Shown piece by piece: positions 44,995-57,600 of a stretch of DNA of 64,000 nucleotides. The position numbers were made by a program, and so were the translations under genes. Positions within the stretch are counted from its first letter, which is position 1. Each line of letters begins with the position of its first letter. A model generated the notes under the pieces. It saw only the letters and a list, made by a program, of their open reading frames with translations. It was not told the DNA's origin and did no database searches. This DNA comes from Ligula intestinalis (Eukaryota > Platyhelminthes > Cestoda > Diphyllobothriidea > Diphyllobothriidae), in NCBI GenBank assembly GCA_036362985.1, contig JAYGXS010000005.1:8037560-8101559 (forward strand), read 5' to 3'.

Positions 44995-47900
44995 CTGTGA
45001 AAAGATAAGAAAGGAACTATAAGTAACACATCTTCTACACGGGTGTGAAAACTGTATGTAGATGGTTCCAGTCGTATATATTATAAGGAAAATTAAACAC
45101 GGCAGCATTTTCAAAGGGAGAACCCAACAAGTTTCACTGCTTAATGAGAAACCCGAGTTATTTAATTGAGTCGATTATAGGACTTGAAAGTCTGCGAAGC
45201 AAAAATGACCATGGTTATGTTTACATCTTTTAAGCCTACATAAGCTCTCCCCCATGCTTAGGAACACGTCGCCCACAGTTCTACAACATGAAACCTTAGC
45301 TATTAAGTTCTGAGAATATTCCTGTGTTTAGCTTGAAAAGTCAATTCGACAAGCAAAGGCCTTCACCAATTTTTCCTTGGATCTTACAGTTACATTTATA
45401 ATGAAGATAGGAGAGTTGGACAAGGTCTGTAAATTGTGAGCCCACCTGAAGATAAATTCCCCCGCCCAAGTTTCTTGCGGAATTCGTGATGAAATAGTAA
45501 ATGTTTGTTTAATGAACAGGTAATGGGTATTTCATGCACTTCAAACAGTGAGTTTAGGTAATTATTACCTTGCAGTAACGATTGTGTTACAACTAAGTGT
45601 CATTACATACAACCGAAGGCTTTTCAGTAACTGCTGGACTACTTATTGACGACAAGTCACGGTCTTCATATATAACTTATATAAGGAATAGAGTAAGAAA
45701 ATGAATTTCCCGAGAAACAACTTGTTCCAGGCAGCTAACTTTTACTTAAACAGGTAGTTGGTGTCTTAAAGTTTAATTATGGGAGCCACATATGATGGAT
45801 AAGTAGAAAAATATTTAAGGCTCCCCTTATTCCGTGTAGATGACAAAATATTAGTACGTCAGCGAAGAACTTGTGCATAATATCCATTTATTTGAGTAAA
45901 GTTAGCCGAATAGCGATGAAGTCCAGAAGAACAAGAAGAGGCAATTATTGGAAAAGTAATGTTATTTTCCTGACGTTTCGTATTCTGTCGAGAATCCTTA
46001 ATCATAGGTAACCGTAAAATAGTGTGAGGCATGCACATATTGTGCATAGCGGCCATCCGCATGGGTATTATGGCTTGATGATGGTTTGGCAGTTCGCCTT
46101 CGAGTCATTAGTTGCTGCGATTTGTTGCCTGTGTCGGACGCGGGCTTGATAGTGACGCAACAACTATGTTCGCTGTCTTCGGAGTTGTTTATGGGCCCCG
46201 CCCTTCCTACGTGAGCGACTCCCCTGCTCAGGTAATGTCTCAGTACGCAGTTTGGGAACCGCAACTCATTGCGTTTGTTGATGAACTGGGGGTCTGAGAA
46301 CCATAACTCGAGCAGCTCGCGGCTCACGCAGTTGTCACCTCTTGCGAGGATTTCAGCCTTGTTATACTTAAAAATATGACCGGGTTCCGCCGAATGAGCT
46401 CTAACGCGGCGTCGCATCAATTGGCTCTCCAGACATTGATATTTTGAGAAGACGAAGGTGCGACCACGGGAACAAGTTTGATTTTCCTGAAGTTTTGGAT
46501 TCTGTCGAGAATCCTTAATCACAGGTAATCGGAGTCATGCGCATATTGCACGGTATTTGTAGTTCGTAGTGGTCATCCGCGTGTGTACTATAAGTATCCG
46601 TCCATCTCCTGTAGTCACCGCTTGGGGTCTTAATTGGTGCGGTGATGGCTTGACTGTCCGCGTTCGAATCGTTAATTGCAGAGATTTCCTAGTCAGTGTT
46701 GGATGCGAGCTTGGTAATTGCGCGACAATTTTGCTCGCTGTCATCCGAGTTGCTGCTGGGCAAGGCCCTTCCCATGTACTTGATTCTCTTGCTCAGGCAA
46801 TTTCTCATTACACGGTAGGGAAACGCCAAGTCGCTGCGCTTGCTGATGGACTGGGGGCCTGAGAACCATAACTGGAGCAGCTCGCCGCTCACGCGGTTGT
46901 CACCTCTTGTGAGAATGTCGGCCTCGTTAAACTTGAAAATATGACCAGGTCCCGTCGAGTGAGCTGCAACCTGGGGGTTGGCGTCTTTCTTCTTCACCCC
47001 CACTACATGCTCAGCCATTCGCGTCCGGAGTGAGCTCCCGGTTTCTGCGACGTAGTTGCATTGTCCACAACTGCACCAAATCCGGTAAACGACTCCAGCC
47101 GATTCCTACCGTGGTAGTGGGCCTTTCGGTCTCACGACCCGGCGCCTCATGGTTGCTTCTGGCCTGTACGCAACTCCAACTCCAACTGGGGTGAGCAGAC
47201 GGCTAACCGCTTCCGACACATTCTTCACACAGGGAAGAGCGCGCTAAACTTTTGGGCCAGTTGCATGTGGTTTCTTCTCTCGTGTGCGCGGGTAACTATT
47301 CGTTCTCTCAGCAACTTTGTCTTCCACTTCGCTGTAATGCATCTCAATGCGCTAGTATAACGCTCTTACGCAGCTGCGTTTGTGACCAATCGGATGCGGA
47401 TGGCCGCTAAGAACTATCAATGCCGCACAATCTGTGCATTTCTCACACCATTCTACCGTTACAGAATCTGAAATGGCAGGAAAATAAAATTCATGTTCCA
47501 GTGGTCGCAACCTCTTATTTTGAACTGCTTCCAGGAACTCACTCCTACATCAATTATCTTGACCACATGATAGTCCCGATCAACAACCCACTGATGAGAT
47601 TATCAACGCATTTCAAATGTTCGGAAAAGCCCATGCTCACAACCGGGTAACTCTGAAAACGAACAGCGGGTAATTTGTCACATTGAAAAGCGATCAAACT
47701 CAGAATACTTATCTGCGACAAACAGAAGTAGAGCAGAAACCCTCTCAAGGCCTCCTATGCTGATGGAAGCCTACCATAAAGGGTCAATGGGAATCAGCAT
47801 CACTCATAGACGGAATCTTTTTTGCATTCGGCTTATGCGGGCACTAAACAGCTACACTTGTACATACGGAGCTAAGCACGGTGAAAACACGGCTTTAGCG

Positions 47901-50900
47901 GAGTTGCGAGCGATTTGCGTTTTGTGTTTTGAACTCAACTCACCTCAAGGAAAAGGTTAGTTATTCATCAACTGGAGACAGCTACAGAATAAGTCGAAGT
48001 GACGATCACCACTGTCTCGCCTCAATAGACTACTTTACCGGCCTTGAACGAGCAAACTAAGGCCTAAAAATTCAGTAAGGTCATGAACGAGTGTTCTTCT
48101 CTAACTTTCAGCATCATGGCTTACTAATATCGACTCGGGAGAAGACTGCTAATTGATAAGTGCCTAGGAGGCGGTTAAAAGGAGCTGACAAAGTTAACCT
48201 TACAGAAGAATTTAAAACGTTCTCTGGGACCAGGAGTGTATTTGTCCGACGTTTCGAACTCTCCCGCGAGCTCATTGTCAAGCTTCCTGATGCCTATCAC
48301 GCGTTGCGCGAGCAGATCGAGAGCAGAGGTCAATCCCGGCAGATGCGACTTAATTACACTCTGAGCTGTACGTTTTTTTTCATTCCTTCACAATGTGCTC
48401 GCGGGAGAGTTCAAAACGTCGGACAAATACACTCCTGGTTCCAGATAACGTCTTAAATTCTTATATTCAGTTACCTAGGCCTCGCATATTCTCGACCATT
48501 CAAAAGTTAACCTAATAAGCGCGTATGAACTTACGGAATTTCGATCAAACTCTCGTAGCCACCTAGGCTTTCAGCCAGAGCGAAGATCTAAAATCAGAAT
48601 AAAAGGCAAGGAAACACGATAAATTTTCTAGGGCATGAAGTGCACTTGAAAGTCATACTGAAGTTAGTTTAGTCGCCAGCGCAGTCGAATTGAAAATAGT
48701 GCTTTCTAGAAGTCACAGTTAGGCACTGTAACATTTTTTTCACGCCCATTATCCTGTGTTCCGGTTTTAGCCTGAACACACCTGAATGGATTTATCGAGC
48801 AGGCTTTGGTTTAACCAACAGCGATAGTCCAAGCGATTTGCAAAACGAGGACATATTACTTCAACGAATTGTCTCGTGCTGATGGTGGTGATGGTTGTTG
48901 TCGTTGTTGTTGTTGCAGGATCAATTGCAAGGTAAGTGGCTTTAGAACCACGACTGCCGGATCTTCTTCAGATACCGGACTGTGGCAGAGGGTCTTCGGA
49001 CGGTTAGGTTGATCGGCGCTATCAGTCTGTAGTCGACACCAAACTCCTGAACTCTGGCGACCATCTCGGCTGCGCATTCCATTAAGTTTTCGTTGGTCTC
49101 TTCCTCTCCACAAGCTGCATACGTGGAATCATCAGTCAGATTGTACCGCTTTCTGATGTGATTCAGCTTTGCGGAATGTCCGGTTCTAAATCTCACTAGG
49201 GTCGTTTTACCTAGCCGAGTAATTTTCTTTTCTTCATCCCAGGTGATGGGGGCCGTAAAAGTTTTTCGGCCGCATTCATGTGTTATTTGTGTCCTGGGGG
49301 TCATTCGTCTGACTGCTTTCATCGTTGCCGCAAAGGATGTCGGTCTACTGTCCGGTTCAGCCCTGGCCGCTGATGCTTCAGCGTCTGCTTGCTCATTCCC
49401 GCAGATACCCACGTGGCTGGGAATCCACGCAATTTCCACCTTCCTTTCTGTTGTGGCTTTCTCCAGAACATGCATCACTTGTTATACCAACGGTACTACC
49501 TACTCTCTCCTTCAGTGGCGATGATCTAGCGAGGCATGGGCGTCAAAACCCTTGGTATATCCTGTCAGGTCAGGCTTCAGATGACTTCCTCTCCATTCAA
49601 TTGTGGCTTGCGGTACTGCGCAAACTACCTCAGTGGACTGGGATATCTGCACGGTATTGTCGCATCGGGCGTAGAGTATCTCACTCGAAGGAACGTTTTC
49701 AGCCAATATTGGTCTTCCATTTGCGAAGGATGAACGATTTACTATAACCACAACAATAACAATGTTCCGTCTGCTAGAAGGAGGCAGTCAGATATTAGGA
49801 GCTATTTATTGGTAAACAAGGCAAGTTGCGGTGAATCGACTGTTAGCTTTCGTATAGTAAATGCATCCATCTGGGAGAGTGTGAGCAGTGGTGTCTGGAC
49901 AATTCAGCCATTCGGGAGCGTGCTAGCAGAGGTATATTTTCTATGCGTTTGGGTCGCTTCGTGTGGGAGTGGCTGTATGGCTGTGGGGCGCTTGATTGGT
50001 TGCGTCAAAGGTCGTAGTTTGCGAGTCTGACGACATGGTCACTTGGACGCCAAATAGGCTGACAAACGGGGCTAGCCAGAAGTGCACGTGAGACCATGAC
50101 GCAGTTAAGCTCAAGCCTGTGGGGGCCGGCGTGCTATAGCTGTGGTGACTGTCAGGAAACCAGACTTTCGCGGATAGCTACCTAGTTAACATGGATGTAT
50201 GCCATAGATGTAGATTGGGCCAGAGACACCTAATTTTGTTTCAAAATTAATGACAGAAGCGCCTACTCAGGAGAAAGTTTCGTTGCTACTCCGTCAGTTT
50301 GGGATAGACATTTTGTCCCAAGATATTGTACGCTGACAGTCATAGATGGGGGCCCTGGAATGGTCGTTTCGGACCTACTCACTGACAGTAATCCAGCCCT
50401 CGCACCAGACCACTGACCGGAGAATGGGAACCGAGAGAGTAAGAAAGACGGTTAAGCATATTTTTCGCATTCTAAACAATCGGTCACGCTTGAAGGCAGC
50501 ACGGTGCGTTAAAAGTTGCGGCTGAGAAGACTGCCACTGGACGGGATAACTCAAACCTTGCAGTCAGCCTAGTGTGTTTGTTTGCAGCGGCCGACTGGCA
50601 GACTGAGAGTCAGGTTGCAATGGCTGCTATGGAACTCCCACTCCGCGGGGTCCGAATCAGCTATGGTGCTAAGCTTAGCGAAAGATACGGCCACACTACC
50701 TACCTCTGTCCTCTCCAGCCTCAGATATTCTGCAGTGGATCAGGACACCGGGCCAGTTTGGTGAGCAGAAGAGAGTGAGGTAGATGCCTCGAATGTCTAA
50801 CAGAAACTAAATCATGCACAAGTCACCATTCGTGTGCCAGCTTGCAGTGATGCACACGGTTGAAATCATCGGAATCGACGGTCTAAATGTCAAGTAACAT

Positions 50901-51371
50901 CATCCAGTATTAGATAAACATCTCACTTCCTGATAAGTTATCACCACACGAATGTCCGGTACAAGTCGTCAGATTCCAGGCAACCTATTACCGTTCGTAT
51001 TCGTCATGAATTTGCTAATGACCATCGCAGGCTGATAAATTGGGCTTACATCAGAGATTGCTGATATTTTAATGTTGAGGTAAATGTTCGCAGTTCAAGC
51101 ATGTGTATCGATCGAGAAGAAGAAGAAGAAGAAGAAGAAGAAGAAGAAGCAGAAGAGGAAGAATAAGAAGAAGAACAACAACAACAAGACGAAGAAAAAG
51201 AAGAAGAAGAAGAAGAAGAAGAAGAAGAAGACGAAGAAGACGAAAAAGGAAGAAGAAGAAAAAGAAGAAATAGAAGAAGAAGAAGAAGAAGAAGAATGAG
51301 GAGAAGAAGAGTAAGAAGAAGAAGAGGAAGAGGAAGAGGAAGAGGAAAAAGAAGAAGAAAAAGACGAAGAA

Positions 51372-51403
<32 letters not shown>

Positions 51404-51601
51404 AGAAGAGGAAAAAGAAGAAAAAGAAGATGAATGAAGAGGAAAAAGAAGAAGAAGAAGAAGAAGAAAAAAAGAAGAAGGAGAAGAAGAAGAAGAAGAA
51501 GAAGAAGAAGAAAAGAAGAAAAAGAAGAGGAAAAAGAAGAAGAAGAAGAAAAAGAAGAAAGATGAGAAAAATAAGAGGAAGAAGAAGAAGAAGAAGAAGA
51601 A

Positions 51602-51633
<32 letters not shown>

Positions 51634-54600
51634 AGAAGAAGAGGAAAAAGAAGAAGAAAAAGAAGAAAAAGAAAAAAAAGAAGAAAAAGAAGAAAAAAGA
51701 GAAGAAGAAGAAGATGGAGAAGAAGAAGAAGAAGAGGAAGAAGAAAAAGAAGAGGAAAAAGAAGAAGAAAAAGAAGAAGATGAAGAGGAAGAAGAGGAAG
51801 AAGAAGAAGAAAAAGAAGAAGAAGAAGAAGAAGAAGAAGAAGAAGAAAAAGAAGAGGAAGAAGAAGAAGGTGTGTCAATCACTGGAATCGTAGTTTTAAT
51901 AGTCGGAGCTTTCGAACTCTTGCGGGAGTCCATCGTCAGAGATAAAATCGTCACAGCAAAACAAACAACATTTATAGGGGGCAGGGTCCAACCAACCATC
52001 ATAATGGCGGGCTAGCTGGCCACTAGCCCTTGTTGGATCAGTAACCCCGCCGGGTTGGCCGCAATCCCGGCGGCGAGGAGGGGAAGTCGGAGCAGCGTGG
52101 TGGGGAGGGAACGCTCCGACGTCCAAAACGGAGATGATGAGGAGGGGAGCTAGATCCACCGTAGGGAGGTTTGGCGAAGCAGACCTTGGCCGCCGTGAGG
52201 GCGGGTGGGAACGCGGTCGAAGATGCGTCTGCTGTGGTTGCCTCACAAGGGCGGGGGTGGCAGTGGTGTTTAATTAGTCTCTCTCCCTCCCTCACCCTCG
52301 CGACGGTTGATTGAGCTTTGCTCCCGATAAATGTTGCTTGTTTTTTGTTGACTATTTTATCTATGCGACGGACTCCCACAAGACTTCGAAAGCTCGGACT
52401 ATTTAAACTATGATTCCAATGATCGACACGCCTTCTGTTATTCGATATATTTTTAATGTTTTCGGGCGGACATTTTTCGATAACCAACTTGAGGGGATTT
52501 TAGTGAACCCAATTCTGGTTGTGCCATTTAGCCTATGCTTAATGGGAATCCAAAACCGCAAGTGGATTACTATCAGGTTCAGTTTCGGTGTTGTGAGATG
52601 CAGAGATGAATCAGAGAAGGGTGGAATGCAGAGTCATAGAAGTAGCCCTGTGATTAAATGCAAGTGCGCTTGGAAGATCATTAAATGGTTTTGACGGAAT
52701 ATGCACAAAAATACTTCACAACACTTGTCTTACCTTCGTGTCCTTCACAAAATGTTCCGCCTTCTGGGTCGAGCACTTTAGATACACTGCAATCATTCCA
52801 CTGAATCCACACATTTGTTTCACAGCCAGTTCATGTTGAGGGTGTGACTGAAGACCTTGGAAGGTAAAAAACACATTTTCAAAGCAAATTTAGAGTAAGC
52901 TGGACTGTTATCTTAGAGCCAATCTTGAAAGACTTCTCATATGGCCTATAAGTTTCAGACTATGCGCATGTAAACAATGCATATGTAACTCGTTCAATCT
53001 GAGTCGCTGGGCGGGGCACATGGACTTGTGTGAATGATGGCTGGAGAGGGGGTCATCGATCGTGGCCACACGGCGGGTGAAGTTAGAGCCGCGATTTTTT
53101 TTTCTGTATTCAGTAAGGACGGCAGTGAGGCCACTGAATCGTCCAAAATGCAGATCGACCACCGAATGCAACGCAAAGATAAGCGTTGTTCTGCTGAAAA
53201 ACATATCGCCCATGCTCGTACACAGACATTTTTGGCAGTCATAATGCGCTTTTACGTAAGGCAGAAGCACACAGTTTTTTAAAGAAAACGCTCTAATTTA
53301 TAACTAATTACAATGACTAACCTGCTCTCAAAATATTACATCTAAACCTCTTTTGAACGCTGAAAAAGTAACAGTCGCTGGAACAATAATTTTATTCGTA
53401 TAGACTGAAAGGCAGGCATTTCAAAAAATGTAATTTCATGGAAAGACATACTTTGGGAAATTAGCAAGTTTATTGAGTAAATTTGCGATACTGGATCTTC
53501 AGGTCGTCGTCAGACTTGAGAGAAAGTTGCAAATGACAGTTAGCATTTCAAAGTGCTGATACAGTTATATGGTCATCTGGTGTAGGCTTTAATTGGGGTT
53601 TACAATTTGCGTCACATCGTGATGGACATGATTATCAGTCACAATGGCGTAATGACTAATTAGCAACTGTAATTTGAGTCAGTCCGGGGTCAGTCCAGGT
53701 AACCCGCTGTAGACGCTAATTGTGGTTCATGTTGTTTCTTGTTTGTCAGCTGCAGTCTCTTCCACCTTTCTTTGAGGTGTTTGTACACTCCAGCTAACTC
53801 AATACGCCGGTTGATGCATGAAGCATCGGAGTGCATGGCCTCAAGAAATTTTCGGTTTATTCTGGAGGGGCAGCCTCCGACGATGCGTGTTTTGTCCCAT
53901 GGAAAAGTACGTCCTGTGTCAAGGCAATGCATAACCACTTCGGAAAAATGGTCATGTGTTTTCGCTGTCGATTGGTGCTCGCGGATGCGTGTGGAGACAT
54001 TCTTCCTGGTTGACCACAATATACCGTGTCACAAGCTTCACATGGGATTTTTTAGCTGGCTTCTTTCTTATCGAGGTAGCTAACCCTATCCTTAGGGTGC
54101 ATTTAATCAGTTAGTAGAGGGACTGCAGCCGACAAACATGGACCAACATGAACCGCAATTAGCGTCCACAACGGATAACCTGGACTGACCCAGGACTGAC
54201 TCAAATTACAGTTGCTAATTAGTCATTACGCTATTGTGACTGATAATCATGTCCATCACGATGTGACGCAAATTTTAAACCCCAATTAAAACCCACACCA
54301 GATGACCATATAACTGTATCAGCACTTTGAAATGCTAACTGCTGTTTGCAAATTTCTCTCAAGTCTGACGACGACCTGGGGATCCAGTGTCGCTTGTGGG
54401 CTACTTGCTTGATGGCCTACTGAACTTTCATCACCAGTACAGGACATGGGCGTGATGATTGCTCAGTCATTTGGTGATTTGGCATAAGACCAGGCGTTCC
54501 CCTGTGCGAAGCCTAGCCGTTTGAACAGATGCCTTCCACTGTCGATTAAATAACCTCATGACCGTAGATCCGCGAACACTCCGCTTAGACGATAGGTTGG

Positions 54601-57600
54601 GCAGAGGAATATCGAGCCACAGGTGGGAGACTTATGTTTAGCCTTAATGTTAAAATCGGGAATGCGCATCGATTTCGGAACTTAGAACAAGATCATTTGT
54701 ACTGCTCCGGAGTCTACATGGCCGCGTCTGATCTTATCGGTACTACCACTACTACCGATCGACGTACGACTACGAACCAGTACTACTATTACTACTACAG
54801 ATTCTCTGTCTCAATAAATGTTGCGCGAAAGTCTAAAATGTGTATTCCATTCGGAAAGATTACTTAAGTACTATCGATTATCCTGCGGAATAATCCCAGG
54901 GGTTTTCGGTTACAAGAGGAGGCTGACTTTAAAGCGAAATTCTCACCGACTAAGTGGTCTGTATTCTCCCATGCCGCCATAAACTTAGAGATATTTTTTG
55001 AACAAAATATGAGTGATTGTGTTCATTTGGTAGAACATTATGTTTCTCTAGTGGAAATGTACAGCAGGAGCTTTCTGAATGCCAAAATTGTTTATTTTCA
55101 CACCAGGGCAACTCCAGCCTGCTTACTGAATGCTCGAAAGCGGGAAAAAAGAGACGGTGTGTCATGATTTCTCAAAAGTAAATGGCTCTAAACGGCGTTA
55201 TTGGTCATCTGCTGGTCAAAAGTCCTCCATTCAGGATGACGGTGGGACGGTAACTGCTACTGGGGGGGGAAGGTTTTTACCGACTGCCCACTCGGTTTAA
55301 TTATCACCTGCATCCAAAAATGCGTTGAAAGAGTCCCGAATGCTCACGTACGGTTCCCGAGATCGCATTCTGTCCCTGCATCTAATGGGATACAGTTACT
55401 AGCCTCAGACGTGCATACAGGCCTAGTGACTCGTTTGTCTGACGCAGAGGTGTAGTCTAGACTAACGTAAACGAGCGTTACCCTGTGCGGCGTATATCTA
55501 TTTGCCTGGACAAAGGAAGACTGGCCTGATTGTCTGTTTGGAAAGGCCTAAACAAGCTTGTAAACCCTTAACTCTATGGATTAAACGGTTAGCTGTGTAT
55601 CGAAAGATCAACCGGCGAGCATACATTTACTTTCGATATATTCTGCTCAGGCCTGTACATTTCAGGGGGTAAAGAAATAAATAAACTATTCTGGTTGGTG
55701 GACAGATGTAGTGTTGTTGTCGTTAGGGGCGGGGGGGGAATTGAGATCAAACTGTCAGTGTCTAGTCGGATCGGCGGCCAAAACAGGTGCGCGCGGCTGC
55801 AGTGGAAACTTTCCGTCACTGGAGGGGGGACCTGTTTCCGCGGCGGGTAATAAGGTGTGCGCGGTTGTGCTGGCGACTTTCACCCATGACTGACGAGGGT
55901 TTATATTTTTTCGCTGTCGTTTTACGCTTTACTCTTGGCTGTTGTACAGGATAGGCATGGCTAAATTTACAATCGACGGCCCCACGACTTCCAAAAGTTG
56001 GAACAAAGGAAGTACGGTGCAACATTTCAACCCGCACGTCCGCAATAATAGACATTTGGCTCGTAGTCGATGGTAAGTCTAATTGAGTGCACATCTTAGT
56101 GCATTACAGTGAAGTGTCTATTTGAATTTTTTAAATATCTCAAAGCCTGTACAACAAATGGAAGGCTTGTAGGTAGTAATCCAAGGAGTCGATGGATGTT
56201 TTGCCAGGAATATTGAGCAAGCAAGTACTTTACACAAAGCACAACCTTTTGAGACACCTTTCTAGAGGGACATATCCTTGTGTAGCTAGTACATTGATTA
56301 CTTCAGTAAACTTATGTTCCTGTAATCTCACCAAGAATAAAGTGTCTGCGTTAAGCCGAATTTTTGGACTGACAGAGGAGTACTGTTCAGTGAAAATGGA
56401 AAAATCTGCCTTGAGCACTTAAACTTCGGTTGACGTAAAGGACCAAGAGAACTTTGATAGAAACACAGTGGGCTTTGAGATCCACTGCTTTTTATCGAAC
56501 GACGATCACAATAAAGTGACGTCTGATCCATATTTATTCATTCGTCTAGTTGGATGGTTGCTGGTTGCTTATGATGCCATGATACAGCTTCACAGTATAC
56601 TGTTGAAAATATATATGGGTAATGGTGGGCAGGCGCTCATTGGACTTTCCTCTACCTTGATCCTTGCTTACAGAGGCGGGTATATGATAGGCAAAAGACC
56701 ATAACCGACAGTAGATGGCGTAACTCCTGAGTATAGCTTGCCTTTGTCGATGTAGTGTTGGAGTTCTAACTAACGAGTCGCGGAGTCGATCCTCAGCTAT
56801 TGCATTACGTGGGATTGGGTATGACAGGCTGATGACGGCTAATAAGCCAGAAATGACCGCTCTAGTGCCCTACAGAAATATCTCTACAGAAATATATATC
56901 TATGGTTCCTCTACAATCAAGTGGGGCTGAGTAAACACTGCGTTTAATTATCAACGACCTACCATGATAGCCGTCACACGAAAGCCTTAGTCTGTGACAA
57001 AACGAAACTGGCTACGTGTAAGCAAAAAAGAGCGTGCGTCCAGGCAAATGGGCCAACATTACATTCCTCAAGTGCTTAAATGGTTCATAGTTGGGTTCCA
57101 AATATCTACGGAAGACAACACGTGATCAGGCGATGTCGTAACGAAATACTACCATGTGGAACATAGCAGTTTTATATTTCCATTCTATGATGATGTACTT
57201 CCTAGTCATAATGAACGTCTGTTTGTTACTTTTCAAGAGTAAGCTGTGCTCAAAGTGCTGTGCTGAGCATTCGCTGGCTCAACGGCAACGGATTTTGGGA
57301 CTGCTGCCTCTGTTTAAGTCAATAAATGCCAATATATGGATGATCTGAATGACTATTTAACGTTGAAAAATTATGCACAAATAACAAAACAGTTCTGGAT
57401 ACTGGTGAGAGTTTTTCTGCACACCGAAAATAGGTTATGTTTAAGAAGTGCTGTTACAATCTTCGATAATTTGTTCTAATTCATTAGGATGATTAACTGA
57501 AACAGATGAGAAGAATTCTCTCCGTAAACATTCACGTTTTCGTTGGTTACTGTCAGGTGACTACCTGTACGGCTTCTTACATATAACTCTGACCAACGCT

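Larger units (their letters stand above)
45920..47510 (-). mobile_element. PLE cluster in CTH intron 7
   Basis: Two partial copies of a PLE endonuclease region lie head to tail on the minus strand, with an outward PLE end at the left (45930-46040, minus) and a diverged plus-oriented end at the right (47440-47510). Each copy ends with the GGATTCT/CGAC/AGAATCC hairpin block. No reverse transcriptase is visible. It lies in the sense direction of the CTH gene. Confidence 0.65.

Noticed and set aside
51046..52002. 318- and 269-codon minus frames rich in Ser, Leu and Phe, and plus frames rich in Lys, Arg and Glu
   Set aside because: They are translations of the GAA polypurine tract in an intron; there is no start, domain or normal composition.
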